Origin: Klebsiella pneumoniae
GTDB lineage: Bacteria; Pseudomonadota; Gammaproteobacteria; Steroidobacterales; Steroidobacteraceae
NCBI GenBank assembly: GCA_945873095.1
Contig: CAMCBU010000009.1
Location: 16,694 to 80,693, forward strand
DNA: 64,000 bases
Reading direction: 5' to 3'
Below are positions 40,730-50,833 of this stretch, piece after piece. Under the pieces are notes generated by a model, which did not search any database, was not told where the DNA came from, and saw only the letters and a list, made by a program, of their open reading frames with translations. Position 1 is the first letter of the stretch; each line of letters starts with the position of its first letter. The position numbers and the translations under genes are program-made.

Positions 40730-43195
40730 TTAGAACGCTTGTCCGATCGTGAACTGGAATCGCTCTTCCTCGTCCGCAAACTGCACACCGTCACCTTCGA
40801 AGGTGTTGAGTGGCAGCGCATAACTGAAGCGGAAGACACCGAGCGGCGCCAGCCACTGAACGGCAATGCCGGTCGACTGACGCAACTTATCATAGCCGAA
40901 CTTGTACTCGACCGGCGTGATGCCATCCGCACCCGTGAACTTGTAGAAGTCGGTCGTCGAGAACACGTTGCCGATGTCGAAGAAGATCGACGCACGGGCT
41001 GACGCGCGCCACTTCTCAGGCGTCGGAATCAACAGCTCCGCTCGCGCCGTCACCTTCAGGTTGCCACCGTAAGGATTGCCGAAGCTGTCCTTCGGACCGA
41101 GACGGCTCTCACGGAAGCCGCGCACCGTATCCGGACCGCCAGCAAAGAAGTTGCGATACGGCGGCGGCGCCGTGGTGTCGCCGAGCTCTTGGCTGTAGCC
41201 CACCTCGGCGGCGAACGCCATGGTCCAGCTACCGACGATGGGTACGAACTGCAGGTAGTCGTAGTTGGCCGTCGCATACTGCACGTCGCTGAGCGGCAAC
41301 GCGTAGCTCAAAGACAAGGAATGACGCATCCCGCGATCGGCAAACAGCGCGCGGTTACGGCTGTCATAGCTCCAACCGATGACGAGGTCATAGCTGTCGA
41401 ACTGTGTGGTGTCGAGCGTCGTGCCCGGGATCACGAAGCCCTCGCCGTAATCCTGCTCGGGGACGATCTGCTGACGGTAGTCACCGTTGGATTGCACCCA
41501 CTGCCGCGCCTGCTGCGCACTGCCCTCACCCGTGATCAACGAGGATCTTTGGGCCGACAAGCCGATCCGCAAACCCTGGAACTCCGTGATCGGATAGCCG
41601 TAGTCGACGCCGATGGAGAGCGACTCAGACGAGAAGTCGGACGAGGCGGACACGAACTGCGTCACGTCGCGATACGTGAAAGACAAGGTGCGCGCGACGC
41701 CATCGATATTGGTGTACGGGTCGGTGTGCGAAATGCCGTAGACCTTGGAATATCGACCCGAGTTCAAATCGAGCGAGACGCGCTGACCGGTGCCGAGAAA
41801 ATTACTGTCGGCATAGTTACCGTTGAGGATGAAGGACTGCGACTCCGAGTAGCCGATACCGCCGCCCAACTGTGCCGACGGACCTTCCTTGATCTCGAAC
41901 TCCACATCCACGAGATCCGCGGATCCCGGCACGGGCTTCGTCTCGGACTCGACCTTCTCGATATACGGCAGACGCTGTAGACGCTGTTTGGAGCGCTCAA
42001 CGAGCATGTTCGAGAGCCAACCGCCTTCGAGCTGACGCATCTCGCGACGCAGCACTTCGTCGTTGATCTTGGTCACGCCGTTGAAGACGATGTGCCGCAC
42101 GTAAACACGATTGCCCGGTTCGACGAAGAACGTGATACCGACCTCGTTCTTGCCTTCGATCGGTGTGGGCACGGGATCGACTTTCGCGAACGCGTAGCCT
42201 TCGAGACCGAGTCGGTTCTGCAACAGCTCCTGCGTACTCGTGATGTCTTTCTTGGAATAGGTCTCGCCCGACTTAACGAGCAAATAATTCTTGAGTTCCG
42301 ACTCGGGCACGACGAACGTACCCGCAAGCTTGATTTCACCGAGCTTGAAGACCTCACCCTCATTCACGTTCACGGTGATGAAGATGTCGTCCTTCTCGGG
42401 CGCGATCGCAACCTGCGTGGACTCGATATCGAAGTTCGCATAGCCGCGATCCATGTAATAGGAGCGCAGCTTCTCGAGATCACCCTGTAAAGATTCACGC
42501 GAGTACCGATCGTCCTGACGATACCAAGACAACCAGTTCGGCGTCTTGAGCTCGAAATCTTCGAGAACGTCTTCCTCGGTGTACGTTTTGTTGCCAACCA
42601 GGTTGATCTGGCGGATGCGGGCGCGCTTGCCTTCTTTGATATCGATCTTCACGCGTACACGGTTATCGGCCAACTCCTCGACTTCGGTCGCGATCCGCAC
42701 CGCGTATTTGCCGCGGCTGAAATACTGATCGGTGAGGTATTGCTTGACGTCCTCGAGCACCGAGCGATCGAAGGTCTTGCCGGTGGCCAGACCCACGTTG
42801 CGCAGGCTCTTGGTCAGATCCTCGGTCTTGATGTCCTTGTTGCCCTTGAGCTCGAAGCTCTCGATCGAGGGGCGCTCCAGCACGGCGACGATCAACGTGC
42901 CCTCTTCGAAGCGCAGTTCGACATCACGGAAAAAACCGGTGTCGTAGAGCGCGCGTATCGCCTCGCGCACGCGCTGCTGCGTGATGCGATCACCGATGTT
43001 CACGGGCAGGTAGTTGTAAACCGTACCCTCCGAAACTCGTTGCAGGCCCTCGACGCGGATATTGTCGACCCGCAGTGTGGGCGGGTCTTGAGCCATCGCA
43101 GCGGTCGCTACGATCGAGAAAAGCACACCGACGATCAATCTGGAGAAAAGCGACAAGTGAGACCCCTGGTCAGCCGAACTGCCGAGCGAAATCAT
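40730..43195 (-). CDS. bamA: outer membrane protein assembly factor BamA
   Basis: 821 aa at most. A signal peptide is followed by five POTRA domains, about residues 40-440 (VDNIRVEGLQRVSEGTVYNY opens the first). A 16-strand beta-barrel with the VRGF motif (GPDTVRGFRESRLGPKDSFG) ends in the aromatic QFTIGQAF. BamA inserts outer membrane proteins. ATG 43195 overlaps rseP by 26 bp. A TTG at 43156 with AGGGG 6 nt upstream starts right at the signal peptide and could be the true start (808 aa). Confidence 0.98.
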   Translation of the reverse strand: MISLGSSADQGSHLSLFSRLIVGVLFSIVATAAMAQDPPTLRVDNIRVEGLQRVSEGTVYNYLPVNIGDRITQQRVREAIRALYDTGFFRDVELRFEEGTLIVAVLERPSIESFELKGNKDIKTEDLTKSLRNVGLATGKTFDRSVLEDVKQYLTDQYFSRGKYAVRIATEVEELADNRVRVKIDIKEGKRARIRQINLVGNKTYTEEDVLEDFELKTPNWLSWYRQDDRYSRESLQGDLEKLRSYYMDRGYANFDIESTQVAIAPEKDDIFITVNVNEGEVFKLGEIKLAGTFVVPESELKNYLLVKSGETYSKKDITSTQELLQNRLGLEGYAFAKVDPVPTPIEGKNEVGITFFVEPGNRVYVRHIVFNGVTKINDEVLRREMRQLEGGWLSNMLVERSKQRLQRLPYIEKVESETKPVPGSADLVDVEFEIKEGPSAQLGGGIGYSESQSFILNGNYADSNFLGTGQRVSLDLNSGRYSKVYGISHTDPYTNIDGVARTLSFTYRDVTQFVSASSDFSSESLSIGVDYGYPITEFQGLRIGLSAQRSSLITGEGSAQQARQWVQSNGDYRQQIVPEQDYGEGFVIPGTTLDTTQFDSYDLVIGWSYDSRNRALFADRGMRHSLSLSYALPLSDVQYATANYDYLQFVPIVGSWTMAFAAEVGYSQELGDTTAPPPYRNFFAGGPDTVRGFRESRLGPKDSFGNPYGGNLKVTARAELLIPTPEKWRASARASIFFDIGNVFSTTDFYKFTGADGITPVEYKFGYDKLRQSTGIAVQWLAPLGVFRFSYALPLNTFEGDGVQFADEEERFQFTIGQAF

Positions 43196-44543
43196 TGAAG
43201 AGCGCGATGCCCATGAGCATCACGAGCAAGGCGACACCGACCTGCTGACCGATGGCCTGCAAGCGATCCGACAGTGGCGAGCCGCGTACCCACTCGGCCA
43301 ACTGATAGACGATCTGACCGCCATCGAGGATGGGAATCGGCAACAGATTCAGAAAACCGAGGCTGAGCGAAATCACCACCAGAAACCCCAAGAACTCGGC
43401 CAGCCCGCTGCGAGCAGAGTCGCCAGCGTATTCAGCGATCGAGATCGGGCCCGAAAGATTCTTCAAAGAAACCTGACCGAAGATCATGCGCCAGAACATC
43501 TTGGCCTGCAGCACGGTCATATCCCAAGCGCGCACACTCGCCTCAGCCACGGCCTCGAGCGGTCCGAAACGCACGACCTCGATCATCGAGGCGGGCCACG
43601 GCGGCGGTGGCGGGGTCTGGATACGGATACGACCGACTTCGCGTCCCTCGATCAGATCAGCGGTGGTCGTCACCACCGTGCTGCCCTGCACGCCCGCTCG
43701 CTCGTAGATCACGGAAAAGGCGCGATTGGGGCGTACCGAGATCGCTTCGACGAGCATCGGGAAATCCGTGATCTCGACGCCGTCGACGGCGACGATGCGA
43801 TCACCCGAGAGCAAACCCGCCACATCGGCAGGACCACCAGCATCCGCCTTGCCGATCACCGCAGGAATCGGCGGCGACCAGAAACGCATACCGATCCCGG
43901 GCAGCAGCGCCGCGGGCTCCGTCAAGGCGCGGCGTACTTCCGGATCGTCAATCCGCAGTTGCAGATCGCGCAACTCAGCGTCGCCGCGTCGCACCCGCAA
44001 GTCGATCGGCCCACTCTCGCTCATGCCTTCGATCAAACCGAACAGCACGTCCGTCTGGTTGCTCACCGACTTGCCTTCGACGGCGACGATCACATCGTTG
44101 CTCTGCAAACCGGCTTGGGCCGCGACGGAATCTGCCACCACGCGACCGACGACCGGTCGCACTTCGGGCGAACCGGACACCCAGAGCATCGCGGCGAGCA
44201 CGATGATGGCAAAGAAAATATTGAAGGCAGGACCTGCGAGCAGCACGAGGATGCGCTCCCACGGCTTCTTGCGCGTGAACGAGCGTGCGAGATCCTCGGG
44301 CGGCACCGGGCCTTCGCGCTCATCGAGCAGTTTCACGTAGCCGCCCAAAGGCCACATCGCAAAGACGTATTCCGTGCGATCGGCGCCCGCGGTCTTCTTC
44401 CAGAGCGGTGTGCCGAAACCGACCGAGAATCGCAGCACTTTGAAACCGAGCTTGCGGGCGACCCAATAGTGACCAAACTCGTGGATGGTCACGAGCAGGC
44501 TGACGGCTACGATGAAGCCGGCTAAGGTCCAAATGAGATCCAT
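43170..44543 (-). CDS. rseP: RIP metalloprotease RseP
   Basis: 457 aa. The zinc site is HEFGH at residues 21-25 in the first membrane helix. Two PDZ domains follow, about 125-200 and 215-300. The C-terminal metal-binding LNLLPIPILDGGQ is present. It performs the second, intramembrane cut of RseA and so activates sigma-E. Its target RseA (8789-9520) and the regulon sigma factor are encoded about 34 kb away in the same window. Confidence 0.98.
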   Translation of the reverse strand: MDLIWTLAGFIVAVSLLVTIHEFGHYWVARKLGFKVLRFSVGFGTPLWKKTAGADRTEYVFAMWPLGGYVKLLDEREGPVPPEDLARSFTRKKPWERILVLLAGPAFNIFFAIIVLAAMLWVSGSPEVRPVVGRVVADSVAAQAGLQSNDVIVAVEGKSVSNQTDVLFGLIEGMSESGPIDLRVRRGDAELRDLQLRIDDPEVRRALTEPAALLPGIGMRFWSPPIPAVIGKADAGGPADVAGLLSGDRIVAVDGVEITDFPMLVEAISVRPNRAFSVIYERAGVQGSTVVTTTADLIEGREVGRIRIQTPPPPPWPASMIEVVRFGPLEAVAEASVRAWDMTVLQAKMFWRMIFGQVSLKNLSGPISIAEYAGDSARSGLAEFLGFLVVISLSLGFLNLLPIPILDGGQIVYQLAEWVRGSPLSDRLQAIGQQVGVALLVMLMGIALFNDFARQFG

Positions 44544-44562
44544 CGTTCGCCTCCTCGCGGTG

Positions 44563-45780
44563 TTAGACCGCCACCCCAGCCGTACGACTCAACTGCCGCA
44601 AAGCACTCTCGCGCGCTGTGGCATCCGCCGCCAGCACGACACCGAGGTCGGAGGCCGCACCGGTGGGCGCCGTCGCCAACACCGCCTCAATGACCCGGGC
44701 GATCCCCGCAAAGTTCAACCGGCCTTCGAGGAACGCCGCCACCGCAACCTCATTGGCTGCATTCAACACCGTGGGCGCGAGCCCCCCCGCCACCGCCGCC
44801 TCGCGAGCGAGGCGCAGACAGGGGAAGCGCGCCATATCGGGCGCCTCGAACTGCAGACTCCCGGCCCGCACCAAGTCGAGAAATTGTACACCGGAGTCAA
44901 GGCGCTCCGGCCATCCGAGGGCATAGGCAATCGGGGTGCGCATATCCGGTGAACCCAGTTGCGCGAGCATCGAGCCGTCGATGTATTCGACGATCGAATG
45001 CACCAGGCTCTGACGGTGCACGACCACCTCGACCTGCTCGAGCGACAAGCCGAAGAGGATGCGCGCCTCGATGACCTCGAGGCCCTTGTTCATGAGGGTT
45101 GCCGAATCGACCGAGATCTTGCGACCCATCACCCATTTCGGGTGCTTGCAGGCCTGCTCGGGCGTCGCCACAGCGATCTGCTCGGCGGACCAATCGACGA
45201 ACGGCCCGCCCGATGCCGTAAGCAAAATGCGTCGCACACCCGCGGGTGCCACGCCCGTTCGAGAGCCCACCGGCCAACACTGAAAAATCGCATTGTGCTC
45301 GCTGTCGATCGGCAACAAGATCGCACCGGAGTGGCTCGCCGCCTCGACGAACAGCGAGCCCGCCATCACCAGCGGCTCCTTGTTGGCGATCATCAGGCGC
45401 TTGCCAGCGCGAGCGGCGGCGAGCGATGAGGCGAGCCCCGCAGCACCCACGATACCCGCCATCACGTAGGGCGCTTCGGGCAGTGTCGCGATCGCATCGA
45501 GAGCCGACACACCCGCATGCACTTGCGTCGGCAAACCCTCTGCACGGATGGCCGACTGCAACTGACCCGCGGCATCGGCATCGACCAACACCGCGTGCGC
45601 AGGCTTGAACTGGCGGCACTGCGCAAGCAACTTGGTCGCATTGCAATGCGCGCCGAGCGCGACGACGTGGAATCGATCCGGGTGACGCGCGATGACATCG
45701 AGCGTGTTGTCACCGATGGTGCCCGTTGATCCGAGCACCACGACACCGATCGGTGCGCCCATCTCGGGCTGCGAACTCAC
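44563..45780 (-). CDS. dxr: 1-deoxy-D-xylulose 5-phosphate reductoisomerase
   Basis: 405 aa. NADPH binding is by [33 protein letters not shown] and [17 protein letters not shown] carry the metal and substrate sites. It starts with GTG at 45780, which overlaps the cdsA stop as GTGA; an ATG six codons later is possible. It makes methylerythritol phosphate, the first committed MEP-pathway step. Confidence 0.98.
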   Translation of the reverse strand: MSSQPEMGAPIGVVVLGSTGTIGDNTLDVIARHPDRFHVVALGAHCNATKLLAQCRQFKPAHAVLVDADAAGQLQSAIRAEGLPTQVHAGVSALDAIATLPEAPYVMAGIVGAAGLASSLAAARAGKRLMIANKEPLVMAGSLFVEAASHSGAILLPIDSEHNAIFQCWPVGSRTGVAPAGVRRILLTASGGPFVDWSAEQIAVATPEQACKHPKWVMGRKISVDSATLMNKGLEVIEARILFGLSLEQVEVVVHRQSLVHSIVEYIDGSMLAQLGSPDMRTPIAYALGWPERLDSGVQFLDLVRAGSLQFEAPDMARFPCLRLAREAAVAGGLAPTVLNAANEVAVAAFLEGRLNFAGIARVIEAVLATAPTGAASDLGVVLAADATARESALRQLSRTAGVAV

Positions 45781-46622
45781 TCGCTGAACCCCGGTGCGAG
45801 CGCCGCGCCGATCAAGCCCGCTTTGAGCAAACCCAACACCAGCAGCGGCACACCGGCGGTGAGGCTGTCGAGACGATCGAGCAAGCCACCATGACCGGGG
45901 AACAAGCGGCCACTATCTTTGAGCCCCGAATGACGCTTCATCAAGCTCTCGATCAGATCACCAACCACCGAGAACGCCGCCGCGCCGAGCGCGAGCAACA
46001 TGATCGACAGCACCGGCCACCCGAGCCAGCGTGAACCCATAAAGGCCACGAGCACCGAGACGATGAACCCACCGATGACCCCTTCCCAGGTTTTGCCCGG
46101 TGAGACCTGCGGTGCGAGCTTGGTCTTGCCCCAGGCGTGACCGGCGAAATACGCGCCGACATCGGCGGCCATCACGATGAGCAACACAAACACCAACAAG
46201 GCGGCGCCATTCGGCTCGAGTCGCAATCGAGCCAACGCCACACCCGCCGGCACCAACGCGCACACGCCGGCAACGGCCGCCGAGATCGCACCGCCTCGCT
46301 GCGGCGCGAGCATGATCCAAAGCAAAGCGATCAGCCACCATGCACAAGCGCCGAGCAGCAACAGTGAGAACGACTCGACACTCGCGCTGAGCGACCAAGC
46401 CGCGACCAAACCGAGTGCGATGAGCAACACATAGGCCACTCGGATCGGACGGCGATCCTGATGCAGGAAGGCCGACCATTCCCAAGCTCCACCCAATATC
46501 GCCAATGCGACGATGACGATCGTCGCCCAGGCGGGCGCGAGAAATACCAACGCAACCAACAGCGCGAACAACACGAGTGCCGTGATCAAACGTTGCTGCA
46601 GACCGACCGGCTTGAGACTCAC
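45777..46622 (-). CDS. cdsA: phosphatidate cytidylyltransferase
   Basis: 281 aa, GTG start at 46622 overlapping the uppS stop (GTGA). About seven or eight membrane helices are visible. The C-terminal signature is [20 protein letters not shown] followed by [16 protein letters not shown]. It makes CDP-diacylglycerol from CTP and phosphatidic acid in the inner membrane; the CTP supplier PyrG is also in this window. Confidence 0.97.
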   Translation of the reverse strand: MSLKPVGLQQRLITALVLFALLVALVFLAPAWATIVIVALAILGGAWEWSAFLHQDRRPIRVAYVLLIALGLVAAWSLSASVESFSLLLLGACAWWLIALLWIMLAPQRGGAISAAVAGVCALVPAGVALARLRLEPNGAALLVFVLLIVMAADVGAYFAGHAWGKTKLAPQVSPGKTWEGVIGGFIVSVLVAFMGSRWLGWPVLSIMLLALGAAAFSVVGDLIESLMKRHSGLKDSGRLFPGHGGLLDRLDSLTAGVPLLVLGLLKAGLIGAALAPGFSE

Positions 46623-47347
46623 GGGCGAGGCTCCTCGCGCACTTGCGTACCCGTGAGACCAAAGCGTCGCTCACGACCGCGGAAATCCTCGATGGCCTCG
46701 GCCAAGATCTCGGCGTTGAAATCGGGCCACAACGCATCAGTGAAAAACAGCTCGGCGTAGGCGATGTTCCAGAGCAAAAAATTGCTGATGCGGTGATCGC
46801 CACCGGTGCGAATGAAAAGATCAGGATCCGGCAGGTCGGCGAGCTGCAGCTCGCGCGCAAACCGCTCTTCGTCGATATCGGCCGCTCTGATCGCACCCCT
46901 GGCCGCCTGCGCGGCCAAGCGCCTGGCCGCTTCGATGACATCCCAACGACCGCCGTAGCTCACCGCCACCTGTAACTGCAGACCGGTGTTGCCCGCGGTC
47001 AGTGCTTCCGCTTCGGCAATACGCTGCTGCAACCCCACCGCGAGACGCTGCCGATTACCGATGATGCGCAAGCGCACGCGGTTCGAGTGCAACTCCTGCA
47101 CTTCGCGCTCGAGGGCTTCCATGAAGAGCCCCATCAGCGTCGAGACTTCCGTCTCGGGACGTCGCCAATTCTCGCTCGAGAAAGCAAACAACGTCAGCGC
47201 ACCCACGCCCAAGCGCGCGCACTCCCGGATGGTCGCACGCACCGGTTCGATACCGGCGTGATGACCTGCGGTGCGCGGCTCGCCACGGGCTTCGGCCCAA
47301 CGGCCGTTGCCGTCCATGACGATCGCAATATGCGCGGGGACGGACAT
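46619..47347 (-). CDS. uppS: undecaprenyl diphosphate synthase
   Basis: 242 aa. The motif HIAIVMDGNGRWAEARG (Asp12) marks the cis-prenyltransferase active site. TLFAFSSENWRRP and the C-terminal DPDLFIRTGGDHRISNFLLW, with Arg and Glu ligands nearby, complete it. It makes the C55 carrier lipid for peptidoglycan and O-antigen. It lies 16 bp after frr. Confidence 0.98.
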   Translation of the reverse strand: MSVPAHIAIVMDGNGRWAEARGEPRTAGHHAGIEPVRATIRECARLGVGALTLFAFSSENWRRPETEVSTLMGLFMEALEREVQELHSNRVRLRIIGNRQRLAVGLQQRIAEAEALTAGNTGLQLQVAVSYGGRWDVIEAARRLAAQAARGAIRAADIDEERFARELQLADLPDPDLFIRTGGDHRISNFLLWNIAYAELFFTDALWPDFNAEILAEAIEDFRGRERRFGLTGTQVREEPRP

Positions 47348-47363
47348 GCGGGAGGCTCCTGCC

Positions 47364-47921
47364 TCAGACCTGCATGATTTCCTTTTCTTTGGCCGAGAGC
47401 ACCTGGTCGATCTCGGCCACGTGCTTGTCGGTCAGCTTCTGGATTTCTTCCTGCGCCTTCTTTTCCTCATCCTGGCTGATGAGCTTTTCTTTGAGCGCTT
47501 CCTTTACATCTTGCAACACGTCGCGACGCACGTTACGCACGGCCACACGGGCATTTTCCGCATCACCACGAACCACCTTGGTGATGTCGCGGCGACGCTC
47601 CTCGGTGAGCGGCGGCAACGGTACGCGGATCACCATGCCGGCGGTGTTCGGGGTGAGTCCGAGCTCGGACTTGTAGATCGCTTTTTCGATGGCTTGGACA
47701 GCGCCCTTGTCCCAAGGCGAGATCACGAGCGTGCGGGCATCCTCGACGCTGATGTTGGCGAGCTGCTGCAACGGGCTCTCGTTACCGTAGTAATCGACCC
47801 GCAAGTTCTCGACGAGGCTCGGATGCGCGCGGCCCGTCCGCAGCTTTTTGAGATCGGCTTGGAACTGCAGCACGCACTTGCCCATGCGGGTGGTGGCATC
47901 TTTCTTGAAATCGTCGATCAT
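47364..47921 (-). CDS. frr: ribosome recycling factor
   Basis: 185 aa, the standard length. The start [17 protein letters not shown] and [20 protein letters not shown] are characteristic, with [20 protein letters not shown] and the C-terminal [24 protein letters not shown] three-helix bundle. RRF splits post-termination ribosomes with EF-G. It follows pyrH by 54 bp. Confidence 0.98.
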   Translation of the reverse strand: MIDDFKKDATTRMGKCVLQFQADLKKLRTGRAHPSLVENLRVDYYGNESPLQQLANISVEDARTLVISPWDKGAVQAIEKAIYKSELGLTPNTAGMVIRVPLPPLTEERRRDITKVVRGDAENARVAVRNVRRDVLQDVKEALKEKLISQDEEKKAQEEIQKLTDKHVAEIDQVLSAKEKEIMQV

Positions 47922-47964
47922 AACGGAACCTTCCTGAAAATAGCGGTTTGATTCAACTCGTCGC

Positions 47965-47988
47965 GCGCAACGTTGTCAGGCGTTGCGC
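47965..47988 (-). other. hairpin around the pyrH stop codon
   Basis: GCGCAACG (47965-47972) and CGTTGCGC (47981-47988) form an 8-bp stem with an 8-nt loop that contains the pyrH TGA. There is no U-run, so it is not a clear terminator; it could modulate pyrH-frr expression. Confidence 0.4.
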
Positions 47989-48701
47989 ACGACCGTGCCG
48001 ATGCTCTCGCCCTGCACGATGCGCAACAAGTCGCCGGCGTTGCCGAGATTGAACACCTGCAACGGCAAGTTGTTATCGCGACACATGACGATGGCCGTGG
48101 CGTCCATGACATTCAAGCGCTCATCGAGCACGCGGTCAAAGGTCAACGTCGGGTAGCGCACGGCCGAAGGGTCCTTGACGGGATCGGCCGAGTAAATACC
48201 ATCCACCTTGGTGGCTTTGACGAGCAATTCCGCACCGATCTCGATCGCCCGCAACGAGGCGGCGGTGTCGGTGGTGAAGAACGGATTACCGGTGCCCGCG
48301 GCGAACAACACCACACGCCCCTTTTCGAGGTGGCGCACGGCGCGGCGGCGGATGTATTCCTCGCAAACTTCATTGATGCGGATCGCCGACATCACGCGCG
48401 CATGCGTGCCGATCGCTTCGAGCGCATCCTGCATCGCCAGACAGTTCATCACGGTGGCGAGCATGCCCATGTGATCGCCCGCGACGCGATCCATCCCGGC
48501 CCGCGCGAGACCCGCGCCGCGGAAGATGTTGCCACCCCCGATCACCACCGCCACTTCCACGCCGAGCGCCAGGATCTCCTGGATCTCGAGTGCAATCCGC
48601 TTGATGATCACCGGGTCGATGCCGTATTCCCCGCTGCCCATCAACGCCTCGCCCGAGAGCTTGACGAGAACGCGCTTGTAACGGATTGACTGTGTCGACA
48701 T
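47976..48701 (-). CDS. pyrH: UMP kinase
   Basis: 241 aa. The amino acid kinase fold has [40 protein letters not shown] (phosphate loop) and [20 protein letters not shown]. It phosphorylates UMP and is allosterically controlled by UTP and GTP in other bacteria. It lies downstream of the tsf terminator-like hairpin, so its expression is partly separated from rpsB-tsf. Confidence 0.98.
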   Translation of the reverse strand: MSTQSIRYKRVLVKLSGEALMGSGEYGIDPVIIKRIALEIQEILALGVEVAVVIGGGNIFRGAGLARAGMDRVAGDHMGMLATVMNCLAMQDALEAIGTHARVMSAIRINEVCEEYIRRRAVRHLEKGRVVLFAAGTGNPFFTTDTAASLRAIEIGAELLVKATKVDGIYSADPVKDPSAVRYPTLTFDRVLDERLNVMDATAIVMCRDNNLPLQVFNLGNAGDLLRIVQGESIGTVVRNA

Positions 48702-48720
48702 CGTCCGTCTCCTCTTGCAG

Positions 48721-48744
48721 AAAACCCCGCCGGGGCGGGGTTTT
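48721..48744 (-). terminator. rho-independent terminator after tsf
   Basis: AAAACCCCGC (48721-48730), loop CGGG, and GCGGGGTTTT (48735-48744) form a 10-bp stem, GC-rich at its core with an A/U end. On the minus strand the U-tract follows the stem. It lies between the tsf stop (48766) and the pyrH start (48701), probably reducing read-through from rpsB-tsf into pyrH. Confidence 0.8.
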
Positions 48745-48765
48745 CGTTGTCACGACCGGAGCGGG

Positions 48766-49653
48766 TTATTTTCCGCTGCTGGCCTTCACCTGGGCCATCA
48801 CTTCGCCCACAAAGTCGTCCTGCTTCTTCTCGATGCCCGCTCCGACCTCGAAGCGTTGGTAGGCCTTGATCTCGGCCTTGGCGGCTTTCAGCAGTTTCTC
48901 GATGGTCTGATCCGGATCCTTGACGAAAGGTTGACCCAACAGAGCCTTCTCGTTGAGCGTCTTGCGGATCCGGCCTTCGACCATCTTGGCGACGATATCC
49001 GCGGGCTTGCCCTCGGCGAGCGCCTTCTCGGTCTCGATCTCGCGCTCTTTGGCAACGAGATCTGCAGGCACATCGGCCGACGAGAGGAACTCGGGGTTGC
49101 TCGCTGCCACATGCATGGCCAGATCGTGGGCGAGCGCGGCATCGCCGCCCTCGATCGCGACCAAGGCGCAGATGCGCGTGCCGTGCCGATACGCACCTAA
49201 GAAACCGGTGGAACTCAGAGTGGCGTGACGACGCACGGTGATGTTCTCACCGATCTTGGCGATCAACGCTCGACGACGCTCGTCGATGGTTTCCCCAGCG
49301 GCGAGTGTGTTTGCAATCAACGCCTCGACATCAGCTGCACCCGCGGTGAGCGCGACCTTGGCGACATCGGCCGAAAAGCCTTGAAAATCAGCCTCGCGCG
49401 CAACGAAATCGGTTTCGCAGTTCACTTCGACCATCGCCGCCGATTTACCATCAGCCGATTTCTCGAGGGCCACGACACCTTCGGCAGCAACGCGAGCCGC
49501 CTTCTTGTCGGCCTTTGCGAGACCTTGCTTGCGCATCAACTCGGCAGCGGCGTCGAGATCCCCGTGGGTCTCGACCAGCGCCTTCTTGCATTCCATCATG
49601 CCGGCACCCGTGCGTTCACGGAGCTGCTTGACGGCTTCTGCGGTCACAGTCAT
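48766..49653 (-). CDS. tsf: elongation factor Ts
   Basis: 295 aa. The N-terminal UBA-like helix reads KQLRERTGAGMMECKKALVE. The contact loop for EF-Tu is VNCETDFVAREADFQGF (TDFV motif). The family-typical core and C-terminal module follow. It exchanges GDP on EF-Tu. It starts 3 bp after the rpsB stop. Confidence 0.98.
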   Translation of the reverse strand: MTVTAEAVKQLRERTGAGMMECKKALVETHGDLDAAAELMRKQGLAKADKKAARVAAEGVVALEKSADGKSAAMVEVNCETDFVAREADFQGFSADVAKVALTAGAADVEALIANTLAAGETIDERRRALIAKIGENITVRRHATLSSTGFLGAYRHGTRICALVAIEGGDAALAHDLAMHVAASNPEFLSSADVPADLVAKEREIETEKALAEGKPADIVAKMVEGRIRKTLNEKALLGQPFVKDPDQTIEKLLKAAKAEIKAYQRFEVGAGIEKKQDDFVGEVMAQVKASSGK

Positions 49654-49656
49654 CGC

Positions 49657-50658
49657 TCAACCCCTCCGGCGCGGCGCGCCCGCCGGGCTGGCCTTGCGGC
49701 GCGGCGCCGAGGCGCTGGCGGCCGGGGCGACTTCACCATCGGCAGCCTCGGGAATATCCAGTTCGACTTCAGCGCCTGCCGCCACTTCAGCCGGAGCCGG
49801 TGCGGCCACGGCAGCGACCGGGCGACGACGAGCCATCTGCGGAGCCGGGCCGCGACGCGGCGCACCCCGACCCGGCGCTTCGCGACGCGGCTTGCCACGC
49901 GCGGCCTTCGGTTTCGGATTGCCGTTCTCGTCGAGCTCGACGAATTCATCATCGCCCGAGACGGTCAGAGTCGGAGCGGTCGAACGACCCTCGAGAATCG
50001 AGTCGGCGATACCACCAGCGTAGAGCTGGATGGCGCGCATCGCGTCATCGTTGCCCGGCACAAGGTAATCGACCCCATCGGGCGCGCAATTGGTATCGAC
50101 GATTGCAACGACCGGGATGCCGAGCTTGTTGGCCTCGTGGATCGCGATTTTTTCGTGACCGACATCGACCACGAAAATCGCATCGGGGAGCGACTCCATG
50201 TCCTTGATACCGCCCAGTGAGCGCTCGAGTTTGTCCATCTCGCGACGGAGCATCGTGCCCTCTTTCTTGCCGCGGCGATCGAGCGACCCGTTCGCCTTCA
50301 TCTCGGTGAGATCAGCCAAGCGCTTGATCGACTGGCGCACGGTCTTGAAGTTCGTGAGCATGCCACCCAACCAACGTTGGTTGACGAACGGCATACCGGC
50401 ACGAACAGCTTCTTTTTGGATCGGCTCGCGAGCCGAACGCTTGGTGCCGACGAACAGCACCGTCCCGCCATCGGCGGCAACACCCTGGATGAAGCGCGCG
50501 GCTTCCGCAAACAGCGGCTGCGTCTTCTCGAGGTTGATGATGTGAATCTTGTTTCGCTCTCCGAAAATGTATTCCGCCATTTTCGGGTTCCAGAAGCGGG
50601 TTTGGTGTCCGAAGTGGACACCCGCTTCCAGCATCTGTCGCATGGACACGCTGGACAT
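49657..50658 (-). CDS. rpsB: 30S ribosomal protein S2 with long C-terminal tail
   Basis: 333 aa from the ATG at 50658, which has GGAGAG upstream. The core (1-225) is typical: [40 protein letters not shown] and ILEGR. Residues 226-250 are acidic. Residues 251-333 are rich in Arg, Pro and Ala, with [15 protein letters not shown] and [19 protein letters not shown] runs. E. coli S2 has 241 residues, so the extension is about 90 residues and probably disordered. It reads through to tsf 3 bp downstream in normal frame, so it is not an assembly artefact by that test. Confidence 0.98.
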   Translation of the reverse strand: MSSVSMRQMLEAGVHFGHQTRFWNPKMAEYIFGERNKIHIINLEKTQPLFAEAARFIQGVAADGGTVLFVGTKRSAREPIQKEAVRAGMPFVNQRWLGGMLTNFKTVRQSIKRLADLTEMKANGSLDRRGKKEGTMLRREMDKLERSLGGIKDMESLPDAIFVVDVGHEKIAIHEANKLGIPVVAIVDTNCAPDGVDYLVPGNDDAMRAIQLYAGGIADSILEGRSTAPTLTVSGDDEFVELDENGNPKPKAARGKPRREAPGRGAPRRGPAPQMARRRPVAAVAAPAPAEVAAGAEVELDIPEAADGEVAPAASASAPRRKASPAGAPRRRG

Positions 50659-50833
50659 CAGTCTCTCCTTGTCGGGTTGGGCCTCCGCACATCCCCGGTT
50701 GCCATCCCGCCGAAGCGGAACACCCAGCAACCGATTTAACGATGCGCGTGTGGGTTGGTTTACGTTGCCAAAAAAGGCCGCGCTTTATACCATGCAGGTC
50801 CCGTAAAAACAACGCTTTACGGGCCCACCCAAG
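50659..50833. other. divergent rpsB / map intergenic region and S2 leader
   Basis: 175 bp hold the rpsB promoter above and a leader of roughly 119 nt where S2 autoregulation occurs in other Gammaproteobacteria. For map on the plus strand, TTGCCA (50765-50770) and TATACC (50786-50791) are only 15 bp apart, so that promoter is doubtful. The two overlap at the shared TATA. Confidence 0.4.
50784..50812 (-). promoter_or_regulatory. sigma-70 promoter of rpsB-tsf
   Basis: The minus strand has TTGTTT (50812-50807), a 17-bp spacer and TATAAA (50789-50784). The predicted transcript starts near 50777, leaving a ~119-nt leader before rpsB. Confidence 0.65.
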
